Positions 46,303-57,659 of a stretch of 64,000 bases of DNA are shown in pieces (position 1 is the stretch's first letter; every line of letters starts with the position of its first letter). The translations under genes and the position numbers were made by a program. Below the pieces are notes generated by a model that saw nothing but the letters and a program-made list of their open reading frames with translations, was not told where the DNA came from and made no database searches. The DNA comes from Paraspadella gotoi (lineage: Eukaryota; Chaetognatha), in contig CM119270.1 of NCBI GenBank assembly GCA_051294375.1, forward strand, positions 19,285,572 through 19,349,571, in the 5' to 3' direction.

Positions 46303-46740
46303 TGACTGAGAGTGGAAGAAAGGAGGATGGAGGAAAGGAAAGGAGGGGGAAGAATAAAAGAGAGGAAAGGAAAGGAGGGGAAAGAAGAAAAGGAGGAAAG
46401 GGAAGAAGGGGGAACAAGAAAAGGGAAGAAAGGTAAGGAGGGGGAAGAAGTAAAGAGAAAGAAGAAAGAAGAAGTAAAAGAAAAGGAGGAAAGGGAGGGA
46501 GGAGAAAGAAGGAAAAAGAAAGATGTTGAGGAGGGAGGAATAAGAAAGAAACGAGGAAAGGAAGGGAAAAAAAAAGAAATATAAGAAGAGAGGAAAAAAG
46601 GAAAGAAGTAAGAAGAGAAAAAGGAAGAAGGAAAGTAGGAAGAGGTAAAAGAGGCAGATAATAAAAAAGGAAAAAAAAGGAGAGCGAAAAAATGGATGAA
46701 AAGAAAGACGAGAGAAAGAAGAGAGTGAGGATGCGGCGAA
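46303..46740. repeat. Polypurine tract (GGAAAGGA type)
   Basis: Over 400 bases almost without pyrimidines on the plus strand. Long frames on both strands are artefacts of this composition. Confidence 0.9.
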
Positions 46741-47001
46741 TGTGAATGAAATATAATTGTCACGTCTCAAAATTTTGGCGTCGAATAATAAAAGTATTAC
46801 GACCTGCATCTAAATTATTCTGATTAACTTGGCGAATCCTTTATTTTATTTACAATGTTGCATTCTAAATTATAACAGAAAAAAGATACTTTTTCATATT
46901 CTACAATTATTAGACAGTTTAGTTATTTGCAACAACAATTTATTTTCAAAAGACGAACATATTTCAGCTCAGGATTCTACAATATAAACGAGACTGCAGG
47001 A

Positions 47002-47156
47002 TAGTCTTGATCGAAAGCTTGCTGGGACTTGCTATGTTATTATCTTGTTAGTGTGATGGAAGCCTTAAACCACCAAATCCTGTCCAATGGCAGGGGCAGG
47101 ATAGCTTATTTATTAAATGAAAGAATAATTTTTATATTGGTTTTGCCAATTTCATT
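47002..47156 (+). repeat. Short dispersed repeat, copy 2 of 3
   Basis: Matches 2743-2906 over its length with about 15 percent differences, mostly substitutions, so unlike the large duplications it looks like an old dispersed copy. Confidence 0.75.
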
Positions 47157-47420
47157 TAAAATTCATTTCTTAAATCACACAACTTTGCCGAACGAGGAAG
47201 GAAACTCCTCTCGTCACTTTTCCTCAAAACCCGAAGATCAAATGAAGGGAAAAAAAAGGGGATTTCTTGTTCCAACGAACGAAATGTTGTTTCTGCAAAA
47301 AGGGGGCAATCCCGCAAACTGTGAACTTTGGCAACTTGTAATCCTGATCCTCTTTTTAACGGAAAACCCAGCCTGTGTCACTTTTTTTGCTTTTATTGAA
47401 GAAAGCCAGGGGTGGGAAGC
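47157..47420. other. Unique spacer; part of a 194-codon frame
   Basis: A plus frame from 47029 is open across this stretch (PNEEGNSSRHFSSKPEDQMK) before entering the GA tract. Its start lies in the dispersed repeat, so I do not call a gene, though an exon here is possible. Confidence 0.3.
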
Positions 47421-47468
47421 TGGAAGGATACGAGAGAGGAGAGAGAGAGAGAAGGGAGGGAGAGAGAG

Positions 47469-47502
<34 letters not shown>

Positions 47503-47801
47503 GAGAGAGCGAGGAGAGAGAGAGAAAAGAGAGAGAGAGAGAGAGAGAAGGAGAGAGAGAGAGAGAGAAGAGAGAGACGAGAAGACGAGAGAGCGAATCG
47601 AAAAACGGTGTGACGTCAGCAATCAGTCCGCCTGGATAGAATCAAGTGATGCGATAAAAAAAACATGGGAAAAAAAAATACTCGAAAGAAAACGTTAAAA
47701 GGAAAAATTCGAAAATAAAAAAAAAGAAAAAAGGGAGCGGAAGAGAGAGGAGAGAGGAAAGGAGAAGAGAGAAGAGAGAGAGAGAGAAAGAGAGAAGAGA
47801 A

Positions 47802-47871
<70 letters not shown>

Positions 47872-47880
47872 AGAGAGAGG
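47421..47880. repeat. GA-rich tracts with a CRE between them
   Basis: GA runs at 47430-47590 and 47735-47878 flank unique sequence containing a perfect TGACGTCA at 47611-47618, followed by CAATCAG. Confidence 0.85.
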
Positions 47881-49073
47881 AATATCGTGAACTCAGCGCA
47901 CTCTTTCAAAAGACATTTATCATGATTTTCTTGAACAGTCCTCAATGGCAATGGGTGACTGAACGCCATCAACTGACACGAGGACGACGACAGCCGACAT
48001 GGAATTTTTCTTTAATTTCTTTCCCGCCCATGTCACTCTCCTTCTCTTTTCCTCCGATCTCCTCGTCATCCTCTCTCACGTCTCTCTCGTCCCGCTCCTC
48101 GTCTCCTCTCTTTTCATCCCATCGTCTCTCTCNNNNNNNNNNNNNNNNNNNNNNNNNTGCTAACTTTTCTTGTTTTCCTCTCTTTCACTTTTCTCTCCTT
48201 CTCTCGAGCCCATCAACCGCTGGGGCTGTTGTAGGCAGCTGTTGTTTCCAAACTTGTTTTGCCTTAAGAGCCTCGTTTTTTTGGGAGGGCGGACGGACAA
48301 GGGGGAGAGATGGTGTCGGACAGGGGAGTGGCGTCGGGCAAAAGGAGAGGTGAACCGGCGGGGATAGAGAGAGAAAGATGGAGAATGGGAAATGAAAGAG
48401 AAAAGGTGAGGTAATTGGAAAGAGATAAAACAAAGGGGAGACCAAAAGTAAGGAAAGTAAGAAAAAAGTAAAGAAAGTGAGGAAAATTAAATTAAAATTA
48501 AGTAAATGAGACGAAACGCGTTTAATGAGGTTAGACGGTGGAACAAAGAAGAGGGAAAACATTGTAAGAGATTGGACGAAACATTAGTAATGAGAAAGAA
48601 AAACATGTGATACAATATTCTATAAATATATAAATATATAATAACACTAATAATAAAAAATACTGGAGATCTTAAGGCAAGAGAGAATTGAGAAGGAAGT
48701 ACGCGAGTTGAAGGCGTCTCGCTCTCGCTTTCGCTTTCGTCGTCTCGTTGGGATGAGAATTTTAGAGACGACTTCACTCCCTCTCTCTCCCTCTGTCTCT
48801 ATCTCTCTTTTTCAATATTTATTTTTTAAAATTAAAATTCAAACGTTCTTAAATACTAGTATTTCAAATTCTTTTAAATTCTAAATTCTTCCATTTGTAA
48901 GATTCACAATTAATTATTAATTTGAACGGTAACAAAAAAAAAATAATTGCGTTTATGAAAGTCGTAATTCTATATTCAGAATTGACACTTCTCCGGAAAA
49001 AAAACTGTAATTTATTTATTTGTTTATTATTTACATATTTACTTAATCTTTATTTGTTTTCGCAGTGAATCTC
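47881..49073. other. Mixed spacer, no gene called
   Basis: TC-rich at 48000-48130, a 25-N gap, G-rich and purine-rich sequence at 48270-48480, then AT-rich sequence up to a large gap. Short frames near 47922-48353 are low-complexity. Confidence 0.5.
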
Positions 49074-49482
49074 NNNNNNNNNNNNNNNNNNNNNNNNNNN
49101 NNNNNNNNNNNNNNNNNNNNNNNNNNNNNNNNNNNNNNNNNNNNNNNNNNNNNNNNNNNNNNNNNNNNNNNNNNNNNNNNNNNNNNNNNNNNNNNNNNNN
49201 NNNNNNNNNNNNNNNNNNNNNNNNNNNNNNNNNNNNNNNNNNNNNNNNNNNNNNNNNNNNNNNNNNNNNNNNNNNNNNNNNNNNNNNNNNNNNNNNNNNN
49301 NNNNNNNNNNNNNNNNNNNNNNNNNNNNNNNNNNNNNNNNNNNNNNNNNNNNNNNNNNNNNNNNNNNNNNNNNNNNNNNNNNNNNNNNNNNNNNNNNNNN
49401 NNNNNNNNNNNNNNNNNNNNNNNNNNNNNNNNNNNNNNNNNNNNNNNNNNNNNNNNNNNNNNNNNNNNNNNNNNNNNNNNNN

Positions 49483-49822
49483 AAAAGGAGAAAAAAAGAA
49501 AAGAAAATAAAAAAGAAAAATAGAAAAGAAAATAAACGAATATAAAAAGAAATGAAGAGAAAAAGAAACGAAAAAAAAAGAAAAAAAAAGAAAAGAAAAA
49601 GAAAAGAAAAAGAAAAAGAAAAAGAAAAAGAAAAAAATGAAAAGAAAATAGAAGAAAAGAAAAAGAAAAAGGAAAAATAGAAAAAAAAAAATTAAAGAGA
49701 ATTTCAGCGCCTGAGAGAAAGAAGGATTCGGTTTTCGGGCACCTGATTTAATCAGGCGACACCTGACGAATTTCGAAGGCGCACCTGCTTGCACCTGTCG
49801 AGGGTCGATGGCACCTGCGGGG
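49483..49822. repeat. (AAAAG)n purine tract and GCACCTG words
   Basis: A/G tract to 49700. Then CACCTG recurs five times between 49740 and 49820 with irregular spacing, up to the next gap. Confidence 0.75.
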
Positions 49823-50074
49823 NNNNNNNNNNNNNNNNNNNNNNNNNNNNNNNNNNNNNNNNNNNNNNNNNNNNNNNNNNNNNNNNNNNNNNNNNNNNNN
49901 NNNNNNNNNNNNNNNNNNNNNNNNNNNNNNNNNNNNNNNNNNNNNNNNNNNNNNNNNNNNNNNNNNNNNNNNNNNNNNNNNNNNNNNNNNNNNNNNNNNN
50001 NNNNNNNNNNNNNNNNNNNNAAAGAAAGAAAGAATAATTGATAAAAGTTTAAAAAAAAGATTAGAATGACTCTA

Positions 50075-50129
50075 ACTCTAACATGACTTTGTCGACGAAG
50101 ACTACGACATTAACGACGACGACAATGAG

Positions 50130-50164
<35 letters not shown>

Positions 50165-50355
50165 CTGAATTCATCGAATTGACGTTGATTACGAAGTTGG
50201 AAACTTCCGTTCGAAGGACGACGACGGCAAAAAGAAGACAACAACAACGACGACGACGACGAAGACTACGACGACGACGACAACGACGATTAATTAGACT
50301 CTGATGACCGCAAATGTGACGACGACAACAACAACAACAACAACAACAACCGAGC
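50075..50355. repeat. GAC/CAA triplet tracts
   Basis: GAC triplets at 50095-50163 and 50216-50290, then (ACA)n at 50325-50350. Confidence 0.88.
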
Positions 50356-50439
50356 AGACGTCGTCCAAATCCTCATCGACGTCTCTCAAGGTCGAAGAGG
50401 AAATTTTAGTTCGATCAACGATTGAGTCAAATTCTCTTT

Positions 50440-50860
50440 AGAGAAAAGAACAACCTATCTTTAGTGGAGGACAACCTATCTTTAGAAAAAAAATCTTTAG
50501 AGAAGAACAAACTCTCTTTAAAAAAAACAACCTTTATTTAAAAAAGGGACGTACTTTCTTTGAAAAAAGACAACCTATCTTAAGAAAAGGACATCTTTTT
50601 AGAAAAATACAACCTCTCTTTAGAAAAGGACAACCTCTCTTTATAAACGGACTAGCACTTTTTAAAAAAAGACAACCTCTCTTTAGAAAGGGAGAACCTC
50701 CCTTTTGAAAAGGACAACCTATCTTTAGAAAGGAAAATCCTGACTTAAGGAAAGCACAACCTCTCTTCAAAAGGGGCAACCTATTTTTAAAGACGGACAA
50801 CCTATTTTTAAAGACGGACAACCTCTTTTAAAAGACGGACAACCCATTTTATTAAAAGCA
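50440..50860 (-). repeat. 24-bp minisatellite, about 16 units
   Basis: GGACAACCTCTCTTTAGAAA-type units with a modal step of 24 bases. On the minus strand a 95-codon frame (50534-50821) reads GCPFLKRG-like octads almost throughout. The frame has no convincing start or domain, so I annotate the DNA repeat only. Confidence 0.85.
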
Positions 50861-50869
50861 CAAAGAAAA

Positions 50870-51106
50870 AAGAAAAGAAAGAAGAATCTTTCCTACTCTT
50901 GCCTCTGGATACAATTCTACTCTTATATTCAACGCTTTTACCAAGAACATAATTTCTAAGACAAATTTCTATCACGTTCTCCATCACTACAATCAACTTC
51001 TCCATCACTAAAACTAACAGGAGCGCGACTTCGACAAGAATTCCGATAATTATGAGTCATGTTTTCATTTCCCTCTCGAGGGGAGATACCGATACGACTC
51101 TCTCTC
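50870..51106 (-). CDS. Candidate exon beside a gap
   Basis: On the minus strand the first bases below the gap stay open (ENMTHNYRNSCRSRAPVSFS, then DGEVDCSDGERDRNLS) to a stop at about 50956. It contains an internal 21-base duplication (GTGATGGAGAA). No splice signal settles it. Confidence 0.18.
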
Positions 51107-51407
51107 NNNNNNNNNNNNNNNNNNNNNNNNNNNNNNNNNNNNNNNNNNNNNNNNNNNNNNNNNNNNNNNNNNNNNNNNNNNNNNNNNNNNNNNNNNNNNN
51201 NNNNNNNNNNNNNNNNNNNNNNNNNNNNNNNNNNNNNNNNNNNNNNNNNNNNNNNNNNNNNNNNNNNNNNNNNNNNNNNNNNNNNNNNNNNNNNNNNNNN
51301 NNNNNNNNNNNNNNNNNNNNNNNNNNNNNNNNNNNNNNNNNNNNNNNNNNNNNNNNNAGAGAAAAAAAGCATAACAAATTCGTCGACGGGCAGAAATGAT
51401 TTTTGTC

Positions 51408-51505
51408 ACCACGTGAATTCACCGAGGTCACTCACGCGTGAAAATTCCCCCTTCACCCCTCCCCCCCCACAACTTGTTTGTTTTTCCGCGTTGCGATGGT
51501 AACGC
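51408..51505. promoter_or_regulatory. E-box and X-box promoter-like stretch
   Basis: CACGTG at 51411-51416, and an RFX-like GTTGCGATGGTAAC at 51490-51503, in CpG-containing sequence with a CCC-rich stretch between. No gene can be attached. Confidence 0.35.
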
Positions 51506-51519
51506 GACGATCCGGTTTG

Positions 51520-52440
51520 TTTCTCGAAAAAAAAAAAGGATTTTAGATTAAAGTTTGATTGAATTGCAATTTAAAGATTTAAAATAAGTGCTTGGCGTGA
51601 AGTAGGGTAATAGCTAAAGGAGCAGTGAACCACATATTACATATCGAAATCAAAACTGGAGTCACTTCACCCCTGATTTTCGTTAATACCTAAAGAATGC
51701 CCAAAGATCAAATAATGGATCAAAAAGACATAAAAATGCTAAAGTAAATACACTTAAATCCGAAACCCACGACAAGATTCTTCAGAATTTCCCTCAAACC
51801 CGCCTCACTTCAAGTTCACAACTCTTCACCGATTTCGTTCACTCTGCGATTCATTGTTCCAAATCACAATAGAATTTGTCGCCTCCTGACTTTTCTTTCG
51901 CTGAAAAGATTTTCGGTTCCGAAACATTTTTTCGCCTTCGTGGATTTCTTACTTATTTTTTTGAATCCATTAATATATCATCGCAGGAGTATTTTAATCA
52001 TATTTTATTCATTATATACATGTCTTGTCACTAGTATGTCAACCCGTTTACCCTTACAAAGCAAACAACGACCACCACCGTCAAAACAACGGAAACTGCA
52101 TCAAGAACAACAACGACCACAACAACAACAATAACAACACGCCTTCGAATTTAGCCTCCGCTAATTTTTTAAGCCAATTTTTCTTTCCTTATTTTTTTTC
52201 TTCTTTCCTCCTTTTCTATTCTTCAACTCGAAGCAAAACCTCCCCTTCGATTATTCGTCACGCTTCGCGATCGAACATTTTGCTCTCTGCTTCGACTTTT
52301 CTAAATCCTGATACTTTTCCCCACTGCCCTTCACTTCTCCTCCCCACTCCTATTCCCTGCTCCTCCCCGCTCCCCTTTATTTATCCTCCCTACTCCCTTC
52401 GCTCTTTCTCCTCATATTTTTATCCTTCATCTCTTTTGAC
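51520..52440. other. Spacer, no gene called
   Basis: AT-rich to 52020, then CAA/ACC triplets (52060-52140) and pyrimidine-rich sequence. The 260-codon frame at 52025-52807 depends on pyrimidine composition and crosses a gap. Confidence 0.5.
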
Positions 52441-52484
52441 TCCCCCTTTCCCGCCTCTCTCTCTCTCTCCTCTCTTCTCTCTCG

Positions 52485-52520
<36 letters not shown>

Positions 52521-52602
52521 CTCTCTCGTCTCGTCTCTCTCTCTATTTTATTGTTTCTCTCGTTAGCCCTTTTGTCTGTTTTGGTCTGCGACCAAAAAAA
52601 AA
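52441..52602. repeat. TC-rich microsatellite up to gap
   Basis: CTCTCT runs at 52455-52545, then an A run at the gap edge. Confidence 0.88.
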
Positions 52603-52887
52603 NNNNNNNNNNNNNNNNNNNNNNNNNNNNNNNNNNNNNNNNNNNNNNNNNNNNNNNNNNNNNNNNNNNNNNNNNNNNNNNNNNNNNNNNNNNNNNNNNN
52701 NGAGAGAGAAAGATACCGTCACGGTCGAGGTCACAGCGTTTCTCATTGGTGATCGGAATTCGAAAAATTATAAAATAGATTATAACAAATTAATAACTAT
52801 TGTTTAGCTCTACACCAAGGGTTCAGCGCATTGTATGAACTGAGCTCTGATTGCAAGTATTTATGCAGAAAATTGTTTATGATTTTT

Positions 52888-53062
52888 CTATGCTTTGGGT
52901 CGCGCGTTTGAGGCGTCGCCCGTACAAAATGTACGACAAGAGTTGATGTTTATGAATATTTTATCATTGCATCCAAAAAACTCGTAGAAACTTATTTTGA
53001 TACGGGCAGACGTTTCAATGATTCGAACATTAGTTTGAATGACAATGTCACGGGAAACCAGA
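52888..53062 (-). CDS. Candidate terminal exon with cystine-knot-like cysteine pattern
   Basis: On the minus strand a T-rich acceptor (GTCTATTTTTAG) is followed by 57 open codons ending in a stop at 52888-52890. It reads VSRDIVIQTNVRIIETSARI, then KISFYEFFGCNDKIFININS and CRTFCTGDASNARPKA. Codons are balanced and the residue mix looks real. The spacing GC-x10-C-x3-C resembles the first half of cystine-knot hormone domains (bursicon, GPA2), but the remaining cysteines are missing and the exon ends at once. Hypothesis only. Confidence 0.35.
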
Positions 53063-53524
53063 CTAAAAATAGACCTTAAAACGGGCGGTTTCAATGACGA
53101 TAAAGTAAGTGGTCAGACGGGTTGACCAGGAAAAGAGAAAGACTCAGCGAGGTAAATTATTCTTCAATTTATGTACCACTCTTGTCAAATTTCTAAAATG
53201 ATCTTTTGTTTATTTCAAATTAAGATTCTACAGTATATTGCCTAACTCAACCAAAGGCTTTTAAAGTTTAATTTCAAATTTCACGACATAAAATTATCGT
53301 TTCTCTCACAAGATGACGTTGAACAAGAAGAAAATCACATAAAATGATGACTCAACTTTCGAGTGAAATTCTTTCCGTTTGTCTTCCGCGTCGCGCGATA
53401 CGCAATGCGATTACGAGTTACGTCTCACGTCTCACGGTCTCACGTGACAACGAATCACAGTCACGGACTTTCGCGATTCGAATGTAATCTCAAAGGACGA
53501 AGATAAAAGGGGGACAATTTTTCA
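53063..53524. other. Spacer, no gene seen
   Basis: AT-rich sequence with a CpG-rich, CACGTGA-containing stretch at 53390-53470. Confidence 0.45.
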
Positions 53525-53600
53525 TAGAAGAGGGTAAGGGGTAGAGGATAAGGGGTAGAGGGTAAGGCCGTAAGGGGTAGAGGGTAAGGGGTTGTTTGGG
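53525..53600. repeat. GGGTAAGGGGTAGA short tandem repeat
   Basis: About five units of 14-16 bases. Confidence 0.85.
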
Positions 53601-54297
53601 TGAGTAAATGGTGAAGCGTGATTAAAGTGGGAGTTCAGTGAAAAAATAGTCAGTGGATAGTGGACTCCGGGGGTCTGAGGATTCGCCAGGGTTTTCCACG
53701 GCCCCAGTGGGGTTTACGGCCGGCCTCAATAGTTAACTAGTTGGGATCGATCAAGGCAACTACTGAATGAGCCAGCGGGTCTCAACTATATGCGGGGTGA
53801 ACTGTTCATTGTGAAATGCCAGCGACGAGAGAGGCGTTTTGCTCGCTACGGTAAACATGAAACGTTATTTTCAACCAAGAAATAGAACTGGCTGATGGGT
53901 ATGGCAACTGGGTAAGGGAAAGAGTAGAAGGTAAAAACTGGAAGTGGTTTAGGGGTCAGGCCACGCAGATGTCCGCTTGAGTGAAAGTGCGAAAAGGTAA
54001 GGTTGGAGGGGAGAAAGGGCGGGATGATGGGAAAAGGTAAGGTTGGAGGCGGGAGGGGAGCCCCCTCTCCTCCCATTTCAGAGCGAAACGACGTAATTTG
54101 GAAAAGATTATTTTTTTGCTCTTTTATCAGTGAAAATCTCTGTTCGCTTCGACGAACGAATGAATCACGAGCGACATCTGTGGTCGGTAGGAGGGAGGAG
54201 GAAAAGGGGTAATGGTTGTGGTTGTGGTGGTTGGGGTGGAAATATTTTTTTTAAATTTTAATTGGTCCAAATTATTTTTATTTTTTTCAATAAAGTT
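53601..54297. other. Unique spacer, no gene called
   Basis: Includes a GC-rich stretch (53665-53860) without a consistent frame, and G-rich and T-rich sequence after it. AGGTAAGGTTGGAGG is repeated at 53994-54050. Confidence 0.45.
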
Positions 54298-54700
54298 TTA
54301 ACATTTAAAAAGATTAAGGAAAGGAAAGGAAAGGATTAAAGAGTTTTTAACTATCTTAAATAGATTTAAGGAAAGAAAAAAGAAAAAAGGAAAAAAAGAA
54401 AAAAAAAGAAAAGAAAGGAAAAAGAAAGAAAAGAAAAGAAATAAGAAACAATGAAAAGAAAAAAAATAAAAAAAAATAAGAAGAAGGACAAAGAAAAACA
54501 AGATAAAGGATAAATAAAAGAAAGCCAAGATAAGAAAAAGAAAAGAAGAAAAGTTTAAAAAAAGAAAAGAAAGAAAAGAAAAGAAGAAGAAAAAGAAAAG
54601 AAATAGAAAGAAAAAGATAAAAGAAAAGAAAAGAAAAGAAAGAAAATGAAAGGAAAAAGAAAAAGAAGAAGAGAAGAAAAAAAACAACACAAAAACCCAT
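54298..54700. repeat. Polypurine (AAAAG/GGAAA) tract
   Basis: About 400 bases of A/G; frames rich in Phe/Leu on the minus strand are artefacts. Confidence 0.9.
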
Positions 54701-54837
54701 TTAACACTTTGTCTCCCAAGGATAAATCAATTTCCGTTGCTTCTCGTTCTCTCGTCTCTCTCTCCTCTCCCTCTCTCTTTCTCTCTCGTCTCTCTCTACT
54801 CTCTTCTCTCTCTCTCTTCTCTTCTCTCTGTCTCAAC

Positions 54838-55117
54838 GGATTGACGCGAACGGCCCGCGTTGACGCGTTCTCGCGGTACGAAACGTTTGTCCGCGTCAGG
54901 CGACGTTTCCGCGTTTCACGAAGGCGTCGCCCGCCGCCAACTCTGCACCGCGATGCGAAGCTTTTCGTTTTTCTATCGCGTTCGCATTAGGTTTAATTTG
55001 CATTAAAAGAAATTCGTCACACTGGCGGGGAGAAAGGAGGGGAGTGGGACGACGACGACGACGACGACGACGGACTGGACGGCGGGGATGAGGAAGAGAA
55101 TTTGAAAACAATTTCAA
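54838..55117 (-). CDS. Candidate GC-rich exon, product unknown
   Basis: A CpG-rich island. The minus frame reads QCDEFLLMQIKPNANAIEKR, then KASHRGAELAAGDAFVKRGN and a stop at 54896; the plus strand is open too. A (GAC)n tract lies at 55050-55073. No splice site or family decides it. Confidence 0.2.
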
Positions 55118-55149
55118 TTGTCATTAAGATGAACGAGGGGGTGGAGAGG

Positions 55150-55176
55150 ACTAGAGTGGGAGAGAGAGGAGAGGAT

Positions 55177-55229
<53 letters not shown>

Positions 55230-55290
55230 ATAGAGAGAGCAGAGATAGGAGGAGGAGAGGAGAGAGAGAGAGAGAGAAGGGCGTGAAGAA
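55150..55290. repeat. Interrupted GA microsatellite
   Basis: GAGAGA runs with GAT and GC interruptions. Confidence 0.9.
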
Positions 55291-55336
55291 ATAAGGTAAT
55301 TACAGCGGAGGTGACTGTCTGATCGACTTCGGATGG

Positions 55337-55966
55337 CGATTGCAGTGGAAAATTGACACGAATTTCAGGTCGGAAAAGGGTTGTGACCGTACAGACAGAC
55401 GATTGGGAAAAGGATGAGGTCTCTGAACATCAAGGATCATCGTCTAATGCCTGGAAACGATTGTGAAAAAGAAAAGCCAGAGAAATCGTGAGAAAGAATT
55501 CTCAAGATTTCCATTTTTCGAAACCAATCTCACAATCACGATTCTTTCTTTGACAATCAATCGAATCATAACAGCGTCTCAAGTCGAGTTCCCTTTACGC
55601 GTTTACAGCTCGAACAGACTCACGTTCAGTCAAGCAGGCTGTGGAACAATCAACGACGGGGTCACGTCGACCCGTCACGCTAGCGTCTTCCGTGACGTCA
55701 AAACGTCACACGGCACGCGTCACAAAGAAAAAAAAATAGAAATTCGATGGACGATAGCAGATTTTTCAACCTTCGAAAGTCAGAACTGCTCTTTTTCCCC
55801 AGAACGACCATGTTTTGTTTATTTATCAAAAGTTTAATTTTGAATCTTAATATTTATTTAAATGTATTTTATACTTCGTGACCCAAACCATAACCCTAAT
55901 TTTTAAAAAGCCTAATGCCAGCCTTAACTTTAATCCTAAACTTTAATTAAGCTTTTAATTTAAAAA
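55337..55966 (+). repeat. Segment X, copy 1
   Basis: Aligns with 59548-60145 throughout, with many one-base indels. Contains clustered CGTCA words (55665-55725). Frame 55463-55837 is open here, but its counterpart 59642-60028 diverges by frameshifts, so no gene is called. Confidence 0.8.
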
Positions 55967-56561
55967 CAAGTTTTGACAAACAATGTCGGATCTGCCTACG
56001 GATAATTAATTAATTAATTGATTAATTAATAATTAATTGATAGATTAATTAATTTATTAATAGATTAATTATATTAATTTAATAAGTTAGATAGATTAAT
56101 TATAATTTATATTCAGCTTGTCGATATCGATGTCCTTAAATTGAGTCAGGACAGTTATTAAATGTTTTGTTAACAGTTTATCAAAAACAAACAAATCATC
56201 TCATTATTCGAGCCAGGCGGGCAAAGCCCGTCCTGTTAGATTTTTTTCGGATTTAGCTTTCGGTCTCGCTTTTTTTTGCAATTCATGGCTTCTGAAAGTG
56301 TGTATTTATTCATAGAGGAGTTGAATTTTCATATATTGGCTTCTAATCATCAAGATCTTTTTAAAATTCTTCATGTTATCTGCATATCAATATTGGTATT
56401 TTGTTTATGTTTTATTTACAAAACAAACGTTTTTTAATTTATATGTCGCTTCTTCTCTCTTTTTTCTCCGTCACTGCTTCTTTCTTAAAAACGAGTTTCC
56501 GGCTCGTGCAGCGTTTGTCCAGCTTCTTTCTCTTCTCTCTCTCTCTCTCTCTCTCTGCTCT

Positions 56562-56706
56562 TCTCTCTTTTTTTTACAAAAATTTTTTTAGTTTTAGAGT
56601 ATAGATGTGGGGTTCACTAATGTAAAAAAACGATGCCTGGCGGAACAGGGCTTGCGAACCCGGATCCTTTGGGTAGAGAAAGCTCACGCTTACGTTGCGG
56701 CGCCAG
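56562..56706 (-). mobile_element. tRNA-derived SINE-like unit
   Basis: On the minus strand 56706-56637 forms a tRNA-like 70-mer. CTGGCG and CGCCAG close an acceptor-like stem, CGCAACGTAAGCGTGAG resembles an A box, CTTT/AAAG can pair as an anticodon stem, and GGTTCGCAAGCC resembles a B box with one extra base. A downstream tail ends in A-rich sequence (56562-56600). Irregular spacing argues against a functional tRNA; a SINE head or tRNA pseudogene fits better. Confidence 0.5.
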
Positions 56707-56739
56707 TTAAGTACTGTCTGATTCTTTAACGGTTAAAGG

Positions 56740-57085
56740 GGCTGTTAGAGGCTTTCTCCTCTCTCTCTCTTTAATTATTATAAATCGCTCTATTCTCTTT
56801 CCTTTTTTCTTTGCAGCGGCTGTCTCTCTCTCTTTTTCTCTCTCTCTCTCTTGTCTCTCTGTCTCTCTGGTGTGTTGTCTGTCCCTATCTTGTTCCGTAT
56901 CTTTTTGCGTGATCGTTTTGTTTTTTGAAAATTCTTGATTATTTTTTTCCGTTCTAAAAACTTTTTATTATTGCCATTTATTCGCGCTTTTTTTCAAGTA
57001 CTAAAATCCCTATTCATGCCGAGATTTTCGTGGATTTATTCTTTTCTTTCTCTCTCTTGTCTCCTCTTTTCTTTCCTCTTTCTCT

Positions 57086-57123
<38 letters not shown>

Positions 57124-57640
57124 CACTCATACACGCATTTGATTTGTTTTATTGACTATCATGCGCATCAAATTGATGACAATCATCGAATGCAATGTAA
57201 TGAATCATCGCTATCACTAAATATGACTATCATCACAGCAGGTGAGATGGGGACTATCATCGCATCAATAATTGATTATCATCGAATCAATATCATTCTA
57301 TGAATCAATAAAATTTACTTTACATCAATCATATTAGGTAGTTACCTCATATCAATTACTAGTACATCAACAATTCGTTTATCGCATGATTCATTCGTTT
57401 TTCCCGGTTTTTTTCATTAATTTTCTATGATGTGGGCTCTGGCTCGATCTTGAGTTCTTGTTTAAGATTTTTTTATTTTTATGTCTCCTTTCTCCTCTCT
57501 TCTCTCTCACCTCTCTCTTTCTCTCTCTCACTCTCTCTCTCTCTTCTCTCACTCTCTTCTTTCTCTTCTTCTCTCTCTCTCTTTTTATGCCAATAGCGAC
57601 GATCCTTATTGCTTTTTAAGATTTTTTTAACTTGCTTCAT
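56740..57640. other. TC-rich and AT-rich interior of the insertion
   Basis: TC runs at 56757-56870, 57040-57120 and 57485-57585. ATCATCG words recur at 57170-57300. I see no gene. Confidence 0.5.
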
Positions 57641-57659
57641 TTTTTCAACTTGCATCATA

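Noticed and set aside
46228-46809. 193-codon minus frame rich in Phe, Ser and Pro
   Set aside because: Explained by the polypurine tract on the plus strand.
52025-52807. 260-codon plus frame
   Set aside because: It has no ATG start, is pyrimidine-driven and crosses an assembly gap.
56637-56706. Functional tRNA gene
   Set aside because: The B box has an extra base, the T arm does not pair cleanly and the anticodon loop is too long; a SINE head or pseudogene fits better.
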